A stretch of 64,000 bases of DNA from Streptomyces echinatus (GCF_014203595.1 NZ_JACHJK010000001.1:684582-748581), one strand, 5' to 3'. Shown: positions 26,361-35,690, counted from the stretch's first letter. Translations and numbers: made by a program. The notes: generated by a model not told the origin, from the sequence alone.

Positions 26361-27239
26361 GTGCCCCGCATAGCCCTCGCCACCTACGACCCCGGAGCCG
26401 AGCCGGGCGCGGACACCGACCTGCCCGTGCTGGTCCGGGCGCTCACGGACGCCGGAGCCGAGGCGGAGGCGCGGTACTGGGACGACCCGGCGGTGGACTG
26501 GGGCGGGTACGACCTGGTGGTCATCCGCTCGACCTGGGACTACAGCTGGCGGGCCGCCGAGTTCGCCGCCTGGGTGGAGCGGACCGGCACGCTGACCCGG
26601 CTGGCCAACCCGGCCCCGGTCGTGCGCTGGAACACCGACAAGCGCTACCTCGGGGAGCTGGCGGCGGCCGGAGTGCCCACCGTGCCCACGCGTTACCTGG
26701 CGCCCGGCGAGCCGGCCCGTCTGCCCGCAGGCCACGAATTCGTGATCAAGCCGACCTCGGGCGCGGGCGCCCGGTTCGCCGCCCGCTACACGCCCGAGGA
26801 GCACGACACCGCGGCACGGCAGCTCGCGCGGATGCACGCGGAGGGCTTCACCGCCATGGTGCAGCCGTACATGCCGGGCATCGACGTGGGCGGGGAGCGG
26901 GCGCTGCAGTTCTTCGGCGGGCGGCTGCTGCACGCCAGCCGGAAGGGCGCCGTCCTGTCGCCCGGCACTCCCTACGACGCCGACAAGGTGGCGCACCCCG
27001 GCCTGGAGCGCTGGAAGCCCACGGACGCCGAACTCGCCCTGGCGGAGAAGGCGTTGGCGTCCGTGCCCGGCTCGGCCGGGCTGCTGTACGCGCGCGTGGA
27101 CGTGGTGGACGGCGACGACGGCGAGCCACGCCTGATGGAGCTGGAGCTGGTCGAGCCGAACCTGTTCCTGTGGCTGCACCCGGACTCGCTGCCGCGCGTG
27201 ACGGAGGCGATCCTGACGGCGGCCGGGGATCCGGCCTAG
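26361..27239 (+). CDS. ATP-grasp domain protein
   Basis: A 292-aa protein with an N-terminal Rossmann-like region (RIALATYDPG, then DLVVIRSTWDYSW at about 52-64), a central ATP-grasp region (KRYLGELAAAGVPTVPT, EFVIKPTSGAGARFAARY with the ATP-binding Lys) and a metal-binding ending (LMELELVEPNLFL). This resembles the stand-alone ATP-grasp proteins often annotated as RimK- or glutathione-synthetase-like. Such enzymes join a carboxylate to an amine or thiol. Start GTG with GGGAG about seven bases upstream. No neighbouring biosynthetic gene gives a hint of substrate. Confidence 0.83.
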   Translation: MPRIALATYDPGAEPGADTDLPVLVRALTDAGAEAEARYWDDPAVDWGGYDLVVIRSTWDYSWRAAEFAAWVERTGTLTRLANPAPVVRWNTDKRYLGELAAAGVPTVPTRYLAPGEPARLPAGHEFVIKPTSGAGARFAARYTPEEHDTAARQLARMHAEGFTAMVQPYMPGIDVGGERALQFFGGRLLHASRKGAVLSPGTPYDADKVAHPGLERWKPTDAELALAEKALASVPGSAGLLYARVDVVDGDDGEPRLMELELVEPNLFLWLHPDSLPRVTEAILTAAGDPA

Positions 27240-27361
27240 GGGGTTTTCGTCCGCCGGGCCCGCCCGCCGTGGCTCCTGGACCGGCGGCGCCCGCGGCCGC
27301 AGGCTGATGCCTGTATCCGCGGCGAGTGATCCGAGTGTGTGACGAAGACGAGGGGGATGTC

Positions 27362-28195
27362 ATGAGCAAGGTATGGCTGGTGACCGGGGCGACCAGTGGC
27401 TTCGGGCGGGCAATCGCCGAGGCGGCCGTCGCCGCCGGTGACGTGGTGGTCGGCGCGGCCCGCCGTCCGGAGGCGCTGGACGGCCTGGTGGCCGCGCACC
27501 CCGGACGGGTGGAGGCGCTGGGCCTGGACGTGACCGACCTGGCCGCGGTCGACGCGGCGGTACGGGACGTCGTGGCCCGGCACGGCCGGATCGACGTACT
27601 GGTCAACAACGCGGGCCGCACGCACGTCGGCGCGGTCGAGGAGACCACCGACGCGGAGCTGCGGGACCTGTTCGACCTGCACGTCTTCGGGCCGGTGGCG
27701 CTCGTGCGGGCGGTGCTGCCGCACATGCGGGAGCGGCGCTCCGGCGCGATCGTGCAGATGAGCAGCATGGGCGGGCAGATGTCGTTCGCGGGCTTCGGCG
27801 CCTACAGCGGCACGAAGTTCGCGCTGGAGGGCATCTCCGAGGCGCTCGCGGACGAGGTGGCGGAGTTCGGCATCAAGGTGCTGATCGTGGAGCCGGGCGC
27901 GTTCCGGACCTCCCTGTTCGGGGCCGGCCGGGCCGGGGCCAGCCCCGACAGCGGGGTGTACGCCAAGGTGAGCGAGACCCGCGGCGCCGTCTCCGGCGGC
28001 GACGGCACCCAGCCGGGCGACCCGGCCAAGGCGGCGGCCGTCATCCTGGCCGCGCTGGAGGCCGAGCGGACCCCGCTCCGGCTGCCGCTCGGCGACGACG
28101 GGGTGAGCGCGGTGCTGGGCCATCTCGACCAGGTCCGCACAGAGATCACCGAGTGGGAGAAGCGGACGCGGGCCACGGGGTTCGACACCCCGTAG
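27362..28195 (+). CDS. Short-chain dehydrogenase/reductase
   Basis: A 277-aa classical SDR. The NAD(P) loop TGATSGFG is at 8-15 and NNAG at 82-85. The catalytic triad residues are Ser134/135 in QMSSMGG, Tyr148 and Lys152 in YSGTK. The Arg in GAARRPEAL after the second strand suggests NADP preference. GAGGGGG precedes the ATG. It resembles the stand-alone oxidoreductases of this family that act on small alcohols or ketones. It lies between the ATP-grasp gene and a converging hypothetical gene and shows no clear operon partner. Confidence 0.9.
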   Translation: MSKVWLVTGATSGFGRAIAEAAVAAGDVVVGAARRPEALDGLVAAHPGRVEALGLDVTDLAAVDAAVRDVVARHGRIDVLVNNAGRTHVGAVEETTDAELRDLFDLHVFGPVALVRAVLPHMRERRSGAIVQMSSMGGQMSFAGFGAYSGTKFALEGISEALADEVAEFGIKVLIVEPGAFRTSLFGAGRAGASPDSGVYAKVSETRGAVSGGDGTQPGDPAKAAAVILAALEAERTPLRLPLGDDGVSAVLGHLDQVRTEITEWEKRTRATGFDTP

Positions 28196-28207
28196 GGCTC
28201 GCCCGGC

Positions 28208-28774
28208 TCAGCCGGCGACCGCCGTCCGCTGGAGCAGTCCCCAGGTGAACTCGGCGACCACCTCGTGCCGTTCACCGTCCCCACCGGGGGCGGTGAAGGC
28301 CAGTCCCCACCGGGTGGGGGCGGTCCCCTCCAGCGGGCGGGCGGGGGCGAAGGCGCGGGCGGCCTCCTCCACCGTGCAGGACCAGGGGGTCAGATCCTCC
28401 AGGGCGCGCAGGTGCGGGGCCGGCGCGCCCGGCGCCCGTACCAGCCACTCGTTCCACACCCCGCCGTCGGGCCCGACGAGCACCTCGAAGCGCAGGTCCG
28501 GCCAGAGCGGCAGCGCCCACCGCCGGGCCTCGCAGTCGACGTCGCCGAGGCGGCGGGGCAGGACCGACTCGGGCTCGCCGAGGACGGCGCGATACCGGGC
28601 GGCGGCGCCCCGGGTCCGCGGTGAGCGGACCATCGCCTGCCACCGCTTGTTGGCCTCACGCATGTCCGCGACCGACGCGCCCAGCCGCCGCCGGGCGTCC
28701 TCGACGAGGTCCGGGTTGTGGTCGGCCATGCGGCGCAGCAGCACCAGCTGGAAGTCGAGACGCATGGCATCCAT
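28208..28774 (-). CDS. Conserved hypothetical protein
   Basis: A protein of about 188 aa, without signal peptide or membrane helix. It begins with a helical region (FQLVLLRRMADHNPDLVEDARRRLG) and ends with an alpha/beta part rich in Trp. I do not recognise a domain. Three close starts are possible (at 28765, 28774 and 28798) and none has a strong ribosome-binding site; the middle one is a compromise. It converges on the SDR with only 12 bases between stops and is divergent from the IclR gene. Confidence 0.6.
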   Translation of the reverse strand: MDAMRLDFQLVLLRRMADHNPDLVEDARRRLGASVADMREANKRWQAMVRSPRTRGAAARYRAVLGEPESVLPRRLGDVDCEARRWALPLWPDLRFEVLVGPDGGVWNEWLVRAPGAPAPHLRALEDLTPWSCTVEEAARAFAPARPLEGTAPTRWGLAFTAPGGDGERHEVVAEFTWGLLQRTAVAG

Positions 28775-28847
28775 GGTGCCCGGCCCGTTCCCGGCCATTG
28801 CCCGCACCACCGTCGCTGACTAGCCTGTGTTCGTCATGCCGATCGTC

Positions 28848-28883
28848 TGTTGATATCTCGAACGCCGTGTCTGCCGATATCGG
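28848..28883 (-). promoter_or_regulatory. Putative IclR operator, two boxes
   Basis: On the minus strand the first box reads CGTTCGAGATATCAACA. It shares the core GTTCGARAT with boxes upstream of the sugar-transport operon and the dehydratase operon. The second box carries the perfect palindrome CCGATATCGG, followed by AAACA. Both lie 36-71 bases before the IclR start, in the position of an autoregulatory site. Confidence 0.6.
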
Positions 28884-28918
28884 AAACAGGCGCTTAGACC
28901 CAAGGGAGGGGGCCGGAC

Positions 28919-29692
28919 GTGGGACGCCTCGTGCCTGCCGTGACCCGGGCTCTCGACATTCTGGAGCTGTTCCTCGACGGGGACGGGACGCTCTCCGCCC
29001 CCGACATCGTGCGCAAGCTGCAGCTGCCGCGCACCACCGTGCACGAGCTGGTCACCACGCTCGCCGCACGGTCGTACATCGTGCAGGTGCCCGGCCAGCC
29101 CGGACGGTACCGGCTCGGCGTACGCCCGTACCAGCTCGGCAGCCGGTACGCCGAGCAGCTCGACCTCGCCGCCGAGGGACAGCAGGTGGCCCGCTCGGTC
29201 GCCGAGACCTGCGACGAGACGGTCCACGTGGCGATCCTGGAGGGCACCGACGTCATCTACATCGCCAAGGTCGACTCCACGCACGCGGTCCGCATGGTCT
29301 CCGCGGCCGGCCGCCGGCTGCCCGCCCACTGCACCTCGGTCGGCAAGATGCTGCTGGCCTCGCTGCCGGAGCCGGAGCTGGCGGCGCGGATCCCGGACGG
29401 CGCCGAGCTGACCGCGATGACGCCCAACAGCATCACCGATCCCGCCGCCCTGCGCGAGGCGCTGGCCGGGATCCGGCGGCGGGGCATCGCGGTCGAGAGC
29501 CGCGAGTCCAATCCTGACGTCTCCTGTGTGGCCGCGCCGGTGCGCGACCGCACCGGCCAGGTCGTGGCCGCGCTGTCCATCTCCGTCCCGATGATCCGCT
29601 GGAGCGAGGAGCGGCGGGCCGAGCTGGAGCAGCTGGCCGCCAAGGGCGCGGCGGAGCTGTCCGAGCTGCTGGGCCACCGGGGCGCGGTATGA
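28919..29692 (+). CDS. IclR-family transcriptional regulator
   Basis: A 257-aa regulator. Residues 5-65 form the winged helix-turn-helix (VTRALDILELF, then SAPDIVRKLQLPRTTVHELVTTL), and 75-250 the IclR effector domain (LPAHCTSVGKMLLA, CVAAPVRDRTGQVVAALSISVP). GTG start with AAGGGAGG upstream. It overlaps the SMP-30 lactonase gene by ATGA, so the pair is co-translated. The sequence motif in its own promoter recurs before the sugar transport operon and the dehydratase operon, making it the likely controller of that distant gene set. The ligand is probably a sugar acid or its 2-keto-3-deoxy product. Confidence 0.92.
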   Translation: MGRLVPAVTRALDILELFLDGDGTLSAPDIVRKLQLPRTTVHELVTTLAARSYIVQVPGQPGRYRLGVRPYQLGSRYAEQLDLAAEGQQVARSVAETCDETVHVAILEGTDVIYIAKVDSTHAVRMVSAAGRRLPAHCTSVGKMLLASLPEPELAARIPDGAELTAMTPNSITDPAALREALAGIRRRGIAVESRESNPDVSCVAAPVRDRTGQVVAALSISVPMIRWSEERRAELEQLAAKGAAELSELLGHRGAV

Positions 29693-30534
29693 CGGCGTAC
29701 GAGGTCGCGGTGCGGGCGCGGGCGGAGCTCGGCGAGGGACCGGCCTGGGACCCGGCGACGGGCCGGCTCCTCTGGCTCGACGTCCTGGGCATGCGCGTCC
29801 ACACCTACGACCCGGTCAGCGGCCGTCGCACGATCCGTACGACGCCGCAGCACATCGGCGCGGCCAAGCCCCGCGCGGGCGGCGGGCTGGTGCTGAACCT
29901 GCGCGACGGCGTCGGCCTGCTGGACCCCGACGACACGTTCCGCTGGCTGCACCACGAGCCGGTCACGGGCCGCCGCGCGAACGACGCCGCGGTGGCGCCG
30001 GACGGCTCGCTGTGGGCCGGCACCATGCGCTACGACGAGGCGCCGGGCGGGGGCACGCTGTCCCGGCTGACGGGGGACGGCTCCGTGCGGACGGTCCTGC
30101 CGGACGTCACGGTCAGCAACGGCACGGGCTTCAGTCCCGACGGCCGCCTCATGTACTACGTCGACACCCCGACCCGGCGTGTGGACGTCTTCGACCACGA
30201 CGCGGACGGCGTCCACGACCGCCGCCCGCTGGTGGAGATCGAGGAGGGCGCGGGCTTCCCGGACGGCCTGACGGTCGACGCGGAGGGCTGTGTGTGGGTG
30301 GCGCTGTGGGACGGGGGAGCGGTACGCCGCTACACACCGACCGGTGAGCTGGACCGGGTGATCACCGTGCCGGCACCACGGACGACCGCCTGCGCGTTCG
30401 GCGGCGCCGCCCTGACCGATCTGTACATCACCACGGCCCGCACGGGCCTGAGCGCACCCCACCCCCTGTCGGGCTCCCTCCTGGTGATCCCCCACGCGGG
30501 CAAGGGCCTGCCCCAGCCCGCGTTCACCGGCTGA
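29689..30534 (+). CDS. SMP-30/gluconolactonase-family sugar lactonase
   Basis: A 281-aa six-bladed beta-propeller hydrolase. Metal-ligand motifs are visible: ELGEGPAWD (Glu of the first blade), a RANDAAVAPDG turn, VSNGTGFSPDG (Asn) and FPDGLTVDAEG (Asp). Family members open sugar lactones such as galactono-, glucono- or arabinono-lactone to the acid. No signal peptide, so it acts inside the cell. Its coupling to the IclR gene and the shared operator motif connect it to the dehydrogenase and dehydratase 16 kb away, which would make its substrate and use its product. Confidence 0.9.
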   Translation: MTAYEVAVRARAELGEGPAWDPATGRLLWLDVLGMRVHTYDPVSGRRTIRTTPQHIGAAKPRAGGGLVLNLRDGVGLLDPDDTFRWLHHEPVTGRRANDAAVAPDGSLWAGTMRYDEAPGGGTLSRLTGDGSVRTVLPDVTVSNGTGFSPDGRLMYYVDTPTRRVDVFDHDADGVHDRRPLVEIEEGAGFPDGLTVDAEGCVWVALWDGGAVRRYTPTGELDRVITVPAPRTTACAFGGAALTDLYITTARTGLSAPHPLSGSLLVIPHAGKGLPQPAFTG

Positions 30535-30559
30535 CCCCGGCCCGCCACAGCAGCCGACG

Positions 30560-30595
30560 CCCACCGCGGAAGCCGCCGGGCGCGACGGCGGTGGG
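30560..30595. terminator. Hairpin between convergent genes
   Basis: CCCACCGC and GCGGTGGG form a perfect 8-bp stem around a 20-base GC-rich loop, midway between the stops of the lactonase and the converging membrane-protein gene. No U-tract, as is common in Streptomyces; it could serve both strands. Confidence 0.6.
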
Positions 30596-30602
30596 TCTGT
30601 GA

Positions 30603-31832
30603 TCACTCGCGGACGGCAACGCTCTCCGCCGGGACGGCCGCACGGGCGCGCACCGCCTCGATGCCGTCGCAGCGGCGCAGCGCCCGGGAGACGGCACCGA
30701 TCTCCCGGAGCAGATTCGTGGTGTCCGGCCCGGCGGCCGGCTCGGGCGGCTCCGGCGTACGGGACCTGGTCTCGACGGCGTCGAGGACGCACACCGCGGC
30801 GGCCAGCGCCCGGGCCCGTCCGGGCGGGTGGCCGAGGGCGAGAGCGGCGTCGTACGAGCGGGCGCCGAGACCCGTGTCGATGTGCCGGGCCAGCGACAGC
30901 AGCACGTCCCGGATGAACGTCTCGCGCCGGGTGAGCCGCAGTTCGGGTGTGGCGCGCAGCATGAACGGCACGCCCTCACCGCTCGCCTCGCACATCAGCC
31001 GGTACAGGGGCCGCAGTTCGCGGTGGGCGGCCCGGAACCGGCAGCGGTCGCGCAGGTACTGGCCGGCGTGCGGCAGGATGAAGCCGACGGCGATGAGGAT
31101 GGCGGAGAGGGCGGCGACGGGCGGCGCGAGGTCGGTGCTCAGCCAGTCCAGGTTCCGTCCGGACCAGCGCGCGATGACGGCGGTCAGCTTGGTCGCGCCG
31201 AAGACCAGGTTCGACACATAGCCGGCGCCCAGCAGCTTCAGGCCCCAGCGCAGCCAGACGTCCAGGCCCTCGGTGCGCACCCAGTTCCAGATCAGCCGCG
31301 CGGTGATCAGGCAGGCCACGGCGTGCGCCACGAGATAGAGCAGGATCTCCTCGCGCAGGAACGGCGTGTTGGCGTAGTGGGTGTCCAGGTCCCGCAGCCG
31401 CTCCTCGTGGCGGCCGGCGAGCAGGAACAGCACCCACAGGGCGACGATCACCCCCGAGTACGCCGAGATCACCCAGCGCATCGCGCGGCGGGTGACGGCC
31501 GAGCGGCCGGACCGGCCGTTGCGCCAGGTGACGATGAGCAGCAGGCAGGAGCCGCAGTACGCGGTGATGAGCGAATAGCACCAGGGCGCGGAGATGTTGG
31601 GCACGCCGGTGAGCCGGTTGACCCGGGCGATGGTGGACGGGGCGCAGAACACGAACACCGCGCAGGCGAGCAGCAGCAGTCCGCCGACCGCGCGCAGCAG
31701 CGGGTCCCGCCACAGCCGGATGATCGTGGGCAGCTTGATCATCAGGGCGGCGCCGAGCACGGCCGTGGGGATCCAGAAGGAGATGTAGAACTCGCCGAGG
31801 AAGTCCGAGGGGTTCAGCGCCAGCGGGATCAC
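30603..31832 (-). CDS. MAB_1171c-family multi-pass membrane protein
   Basis: A 409-aa protein. The first 260 residues carry about seven membrane helices, starting with FYISFWIPTAVLGAALMIKL. The rest is cytoplasmic, with a helical region FRAAHRELRPLYRLMCEA and a tail with regularly spaced arginines. This matches the MAB_1171c-type putative transporters that are typically encoded next to an ImmA/IrrE-like protein. The GTG start overlaps the stop of that neighbour (GTGA). Transport has not been shown for the family; a sensor or signalling role is equally possible. Confidence 0.82.
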   Translation of the reverse strand: MIPLALNPSDFLGEFYISFWIPTAVLGAALMIKLPTIIRLWRDPLLRAVGGLLLLACAVFVFCAPSTIARVNRLTGVPNISAPWCYSLITAYCGSCLLLIVTWRNGRSGRSAVTRRAMRWVISAYSGVIVALWVLFLLAGRHEERLRDLDTHYANTPFLREEILLYLVAHAVACLITARLIWNWVRTEGLDVWLRWGLKLLGAGYVSNLVFGATKLTAVIARWSGRNLDWLSTDLAPPVAALSAILIAVGFILPHAGQYLRDRCRFRAAHRELRPLYRLMCEASGEGVPFMLRATPELRLTRRETFIRDVLLSLARHIDTGLGARSYDAALALGHPPGRARALAAAVCVLDAVETRSRTPEPPEPAAGPDTTNLLREIGAVSRALRRCDGIEAVRARAAVPAESVAVRE

Positions 31833-32458
31833 CGCGGGACGCTCTTCTTCCCGGGCGCCCGGTTCGCCGGCTCGCGTCCGCGGTAGCCGAGGGAACGCTG
31901 GACGGGGTCGAGCGGGGCGGGGCGGGTCCCGCAGAGGTGCTCCCGGAACAGGGCGGCCAGCCGGTGCCCGAAGTCGTCGGCCTCGGCCTCGTCGGTCTCC
32001 CGGGAGCCGTTGCGGGCGGCCACCGTGAGGGCCTCCTCCCGCCAGCCGGGTGTGTCGGCGAGGGCACGGGCCGCGGCGGCGGTCACGAGATGGTGGTGCC
32101 GGTGGCCGGCGTACAGATGCCACAGCTCGTGCCCCAGGATGACCAGCTGCTGCACGGCCTCGGCACGCTCCTCCACGATGACCAGGTCGAAGTCGGCGAA
32201 CTCCACCCACAGCCCGGTGACTTCGATCTCGTCCGGGAACCGCTCGAACCGCAGCTCGACCGGCCGCCCGTCGCGCAGCGCGCTCATCTCCTCGCACAGG
32301 GCCCGGCACAACTGCCGTACGCCGTCCGGCGGCTCGGTCCGGGTGCGGACGGCTGCGGCGAGCTCGTCGGCCAGGGAGCGCATCGCCGATCCGGAGCCGG
32401 GGCGGCGCAGTCGCGAGGCGAGCCGTGCGGCTCGCCGACGCGCGCCCGCGATGCCCAT
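31829..32458 (-). CDS. ImmA/IrrE-like metallopeptidase-domain protein
   Basis: A 209-aa protein. The metal-binding HExxH is clear in ILGHELWHLYAGH (108-119, His110 and His114), with a downstream acidic helix ETDEAEADDFGHRLA (about 154-168) as third-ligand region. This is the ImmA/IrrE arrangement, used by proteases that cleave a repressor. Such proteins are often annotated as toxin components or as regulators. GGAAGAAGGGGG precedes the ATG. There is no adjacent XRE-type repressor, unlike classical ImmA loci; the partner seems to be the overlapping membrane protein. A tandem 20-base repeat lies just upstream. Confidence 0.83.
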   Translation of the reverse strand: MGIAGARRRAARLASRLRRPGSGSAMRSLADELAAAVRTRTEPPDGVRQLCRALCEEMSALRDGRPVELRFERFPDEIEVTGLWVEFADFDLVIVEERAEAVQQLVILGHELWHLYAGHRHHHLVTAAAARALADTPGWREEALTVAARNGSRETDEAEADDFGHRLAALFREHLCGTRPAPLDPVQRSLGYRGREPANRAPGKKSVPR

Positions 32459-32477
32459 CGGTCCCCCTTCTTCCGCC

Positions 32478-32517
32478 CTCTTCCGGCCGGTCACGGCCTC
32501 TTCCGGCCGGTCACGGC
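32478..32517. repeat. Perfect 20-bp tandem duplication upstream of the ImmA-like gene
   Basis: The unit CTCTTCCGGCCGGTCACGGC occurs twice back to back, 20 bases before the ImmA-like start codon, and each copy contains the palindrome CCGGCCGG. It may be a duplicated operator or simply slippage. Confidence 0.85.
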
Positions 32518-32598
32518 TGGTCCGAGGGTACGCGTCCGGACGTGTTCGCGTCATGCGTTCCGGCCACCGTGGTTCAAGGGGAAACGACACCTGTCGGG

Positions 32599-32624
32599 GG
32601 GCGCCGCCCTGGTGGACGGCGCCC
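32599..32624 (-). terminator. Hairpin after the beta-galactosidase gene
   Basis: GGGCGCCG and CGGCGCCC form a perfect 8-bp stem with a ten-base loop, 37 bases beyond the GH35 stop on the minus strand and before the ImmA-like promoter region. Confidence 0.6.
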
Positions 32625-32660
32625 TCACCGCCGTACCGGAACCGCTGTCCCGGAACGTGC

Positions 32661-35615
32661 TCAGACCGGCTCGACCGGCAGCCCGCCGGACGCCCTGCCG
32701 AGCAGTGTCAGACGTACCGACCCGGGGCCCGACAGCGTGGTGAACTCCGAGAGGACCGCCAGCGCCAGGGTGTTGGTGCCCCGGGTGCGCAGGACGCCGT
32801 TCGGCAGGACGAAGGTGTGCTGCGGGCCCACGTTGTTGATGTACTGGCCCAGGTTCCAGCCGTTGAGGAAGATCTGGGCGCGGTAGGCGCGGTACGGGTC
32901 GTCGTCCAGGGTCAGGCCGACCGACGCGTCGACGTCGGCCGGTACCGACAGCCGGAACGTGGTCCGGTACCAGGTGACGCCCTGGTACCGCTCGGCGCGC
33001 GGGAAGGACACCCGCTCCCAGTCCCGGTCCCGGAAGCCGGGCAGGTGCCAGCCCTCCCGCTCGCCGTACAGGCCGCCGTTGTTCATCGGCCCGCGCACCG
33101 GGTCGGCGGGACCCTCGCCCTGGATGCGCCAGCTCACCTCCGGGGACGCGCCCTTGAAGGCGACCTCCGTCAGGCCGCGGGCCACCTTGTGCGTGTCCAG
33201 CGCCTTGCCGTCCTGGTCGTGCTGCATGCGCCGGACGAGCACGGACAGCACATGCCGGCCGGGGGAGCGCAGCCGCTCGCCCACCGGGAAGGCCGCCGTC
33301 GCCGTCCAGCTGCCCTGGCGGACCGTGGCGCCCTTGGCGGGCACGGGCATCCGGTGGGTGCCCAGCGGCTCACCGTCCAGCCAGGCCATCAGCAGGCCCT
33401 GCGTGCCGGTGCTGTAGGCGAGCGAGACCTCCTCGATGCCCGCCGCGCCGGTGAACGTGCCCCGGTACCAGACGTCGCCGTAGTGGAAGCCGTAGTCGTC
33501 GGCGAACAGCACGGGCCCGCCGTCCGGGACCGCCGTCGTGCTGAACGTCGAGGTCCTGTCGGCGCTCTTCCACGAGGAGTCGTCGAAGCTCGGGCCCGCC
33601 TCCGGGTTCTCCGTCCGCATCCGCCAGCCGCCCAGCTCGGGCAGCCGCACCTCGGGTACGTCCGGCACCATCTCGGTGGTCATCAGGCTGCCGGAGCGGG
33701 TGACCCGCGTGGCCAGCTTGCGCCCGTTCCACACCAGCGTGTCGATCCCGCGCGGAGCCCACACCTCCAGGGTCGTCCGCTCGGTGATGTCACCGGTCAG
33801 GTGGACCTCCGAGCCGCGCAGCTCCGCGTGCCGCAGCAGCGCCGGACCGTACGCCAGCAGGGTCCCGGACGGGGTGTCGTACGGGAACAGGCGGACGGCG
33901 GTGGCGTCGTCGGCGAAGAGCAGCACCAGCGGGGTGCCGCTCCCGCCCTCCCGCACCAGTACCCGGGTCAGACCGCCCTGCCCCAGCGGGACGTTCACAT
34001 GCAGCTCGCCCCGGTCGTAGGCCCAGCCGGCCTCGGGGTCCAGCCGCTCCACGTACGGCTCGTCGGGGCAGTCCAGCACCAGCTCGGCCATGTCGTCGAG
34101 CCGGCCCGTGAACACGGCGAGGTCCTGCCGGCCCGCCGTCAGATGCAGCATGGGCGCGGCGGTGGAGTACTTCAGGGTGCGGTCGCCCAGCGCCAGCCCG
34201 GTGGTCAGCAGCTTGGCGTCCTTGCCGGGCACGGTGATCCGCAGGGTGCCGGCGTCGGTCGGCAGGCCGGTGGTGACGGCCTCCGTGCCGTCGTTGCGGG
34301 CGACGTACACGTGGGAGCCGGTGTCCGGGTTGGTCAGGTGATAGACCTTCAGCCCCGCGGCCGTGACGTCCGCCGCCCGGTCCAGCTTGGCGAAGTCGGG
34401 CACGCGCTGGAGCAGGTGCCCGAGCTGGTGCATCGGCGCGATCTTGTCGGTGACGATCCGGCCCTCGTCGATCGCGGCGCCGTAGTCGTACGACGTGTAG
34501 ACGACCGGCGCGGGCAGCCAGCCCCACGAGGTCCCGCCGAACGTCATGTACACGTTGTGCAGGGTGAGTCCGTTGGCCAGGTTGGTCAGATAGAAACGGC
34601 GCTCGTAGGCCGCGTCCCGGGTGTGCCGCGACTCGGCGTACCCCTTGCCGTCGAACTCGGCCCCGCCCCAGGGGTCGAACCAGCCGCCGCCGAACTCGGG
34701 CACGAACCCGGGCGTGCCGGGCGAGGCGGTGGCCCCGCCCTTCGGGCCGCCGGGGCCGTAGTGCCCCCAGTCCGGCGGGGTCTTGGAGGGCGAGGGGTAG
34801 CCGTCGAACCCGTAGAGCCAGCCGCCCTTCTCACCGCCGGTGCCGAACGAGCCGGGGACCCAGTAGCCGTTGCGCCCCTTGTCGTTGTGGAACAGCGGGA
34901 CGTCGATCCCGTCGGCCCGCACCTTGCGGTACAGGTGGGACATGTAGTTCCGGCCGGTGTCCTCCCCCGCGTGGGCGTCGTACTCGTTCTCGATCTGGTA
35001 CAGCAGGACCGTGCCGGTGCCCTGCGTGTACAGATGCCGTCGGGCGATCCGGTTGACCTGGGTGAGCCACTCGTCGACGTGCGACAGGTACGTCGGGTCG
35101 TCGGTCCTGGCCGTGCCCCGGGTCGCGGTCAGCCAGCCGGGGAAACCGCCGCCGTCGACCTCGGCGTTGATGTACGGGCCGGGCCGCAGGATGACGTACA
35201 GGCCGGTCTCGGCGGCCATGCGGAGGAACAGGCCGAGGTCCCGCACGCCGGTGAAGTCGTAACGGCCGGGCGCGGCGGAGTGGTAGTTCCAGGCCACGTA
35301 GATGCTGACGGCGTTGTAGCCGTGCGCCCGCATCTTCTGCAGCACGTCCCGCCACAGGGACGGACTCGGCAGCCGGAAGGGGTGCATCTCCCCGGACCAC
35401 ACCACCAGCCGCCGCCCGTCGACGAGCAGCGAGTGGCGGTCGTACCCGATGGTGTGCTGCTCGCCGTCGGCGCTCGGCGGGCCCGGGACCGGACCGGTGG
35501 GCGCGCTGCCGCCCGCGTACGCCGAGAACGCCCCGGGGCCGTTGCTGCCGCCCAGGGCGAGACCGAGCGCGGCAGAGCCTGCCAGGGCACTGAAGGTACG
35601 TCTGCTGAGCGCCAA
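32661..35615 (-). CDS. Tat-exported GH35 beta-galactosidase
   Basis: A 984-aa secreted glycosidase. The N-terminus LSRRTFSALAGSAALGLALG is a twin-arginine signal. The GH35 barrel follows (VVWSGEMHPFRLP, VILRPGPYINAEVD) with the acid/base Glu in LLYQIENEYDA near 207 and the nucleophile Glu in FVPEFGGGW near 305. The C-terminal 500 residues are beta-sandwich modules with jelly-roll ends. I take a TTG start because GGAGG stands seven bases before it; longer frames run into the Rrf2 gene on the other strand. It releases galactose from plant or other galactosides outside the cell and may feed the sugar transporter at 40-44 kb. No copy of the IclR-type box is seen upstream. Confidence 0.9.
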   Translation of the reverse strand: MALSRRTFSALAGSAALGLALGGSNGPGAFSAYAGGSAPTGPVPGPPSADGEQHTIGYDRHSLLVDGRRLVVWSGEMHPFRLPSPSLWRDVLQKMRAHGYNAVSIYVAWNYHSAAPGRYDFTGVRDLGLFLRMAAETGLYVILRPGPYINAEVDGGGFPGWLTATRGTARTDDPTYLSHVDEWLTQVNRIARRHLYTQGTGTVLLYQIENEYDAHAGEDTGRNYMSHLYRKVRADGIDVPLFHNDKGRNGYWVPGSFGTGGEKGGWLYGFDGYPSPSKTPPDWGHYGPGGPKGGATASPGTPGFVPEFGGGWFDPWGGAEFDGKGYAESRHTRDAAYERRFYLTNLANGLTLHNVYMTFGGTSWGWLPAPVVYTSYDYGAAIDEGRIVTDKIAPMHQLGHLLQRVPDFAKLDRAADVTAAGLKVYHLTNPDTGSHVYVARNDGTEAVTTGLPTDAGTLRITVPGKDAKLLTTGLALGDRTLKYSTAAPMLHLTAGRQDLAVFTGRLDDMAELVLDCPDEPYVERLDPEAGWAYDRGELHVNVPLGQGGLTRVLVREGGSGTPLVLLFADDATAVRLFPYDTPSGTLLAYGPALLRHAELRGSEVHLTGDITERTTLEVWAPRGIDTLVWNGRKLATRVTRSGSLMTTEMVPDVPEVRLPELGGWRMRTENPEAGPSFDDSSWKSADRTSTFSTTAVPDGGPVLFADDYGFHYGDVWYRGTFTGAAGIEEVSLAYSTGTQGLLMAWLDGEPLGTHRMPVPAKGATVRQGSWTATAAFPVGERLRSPGRHVLSVLVRRMQHDQDGKALDTHKVARGLTEVAFKGASPEVSWRIQGEGPADPVRGPMNNGGLYGEREGWHLPGFRDRDWERVSFPRAERYQGVTWYRTTFRLSVPADVDASVGLTLDDDPYRAYRAQIFLNGWNLGQYINNVGPQHTFVLPNGVLRTRGTNTLALAVLSEFTTLSGPGSVRLTLLGRASGGLPVEPV

Positions 35616-35690
35616 GATGGATCCTCCGGGCGAGCTTACGGGGGCGCGGCTGCGGCCATTCTCCATGGCGGCACGCCCCACAATGGACCC

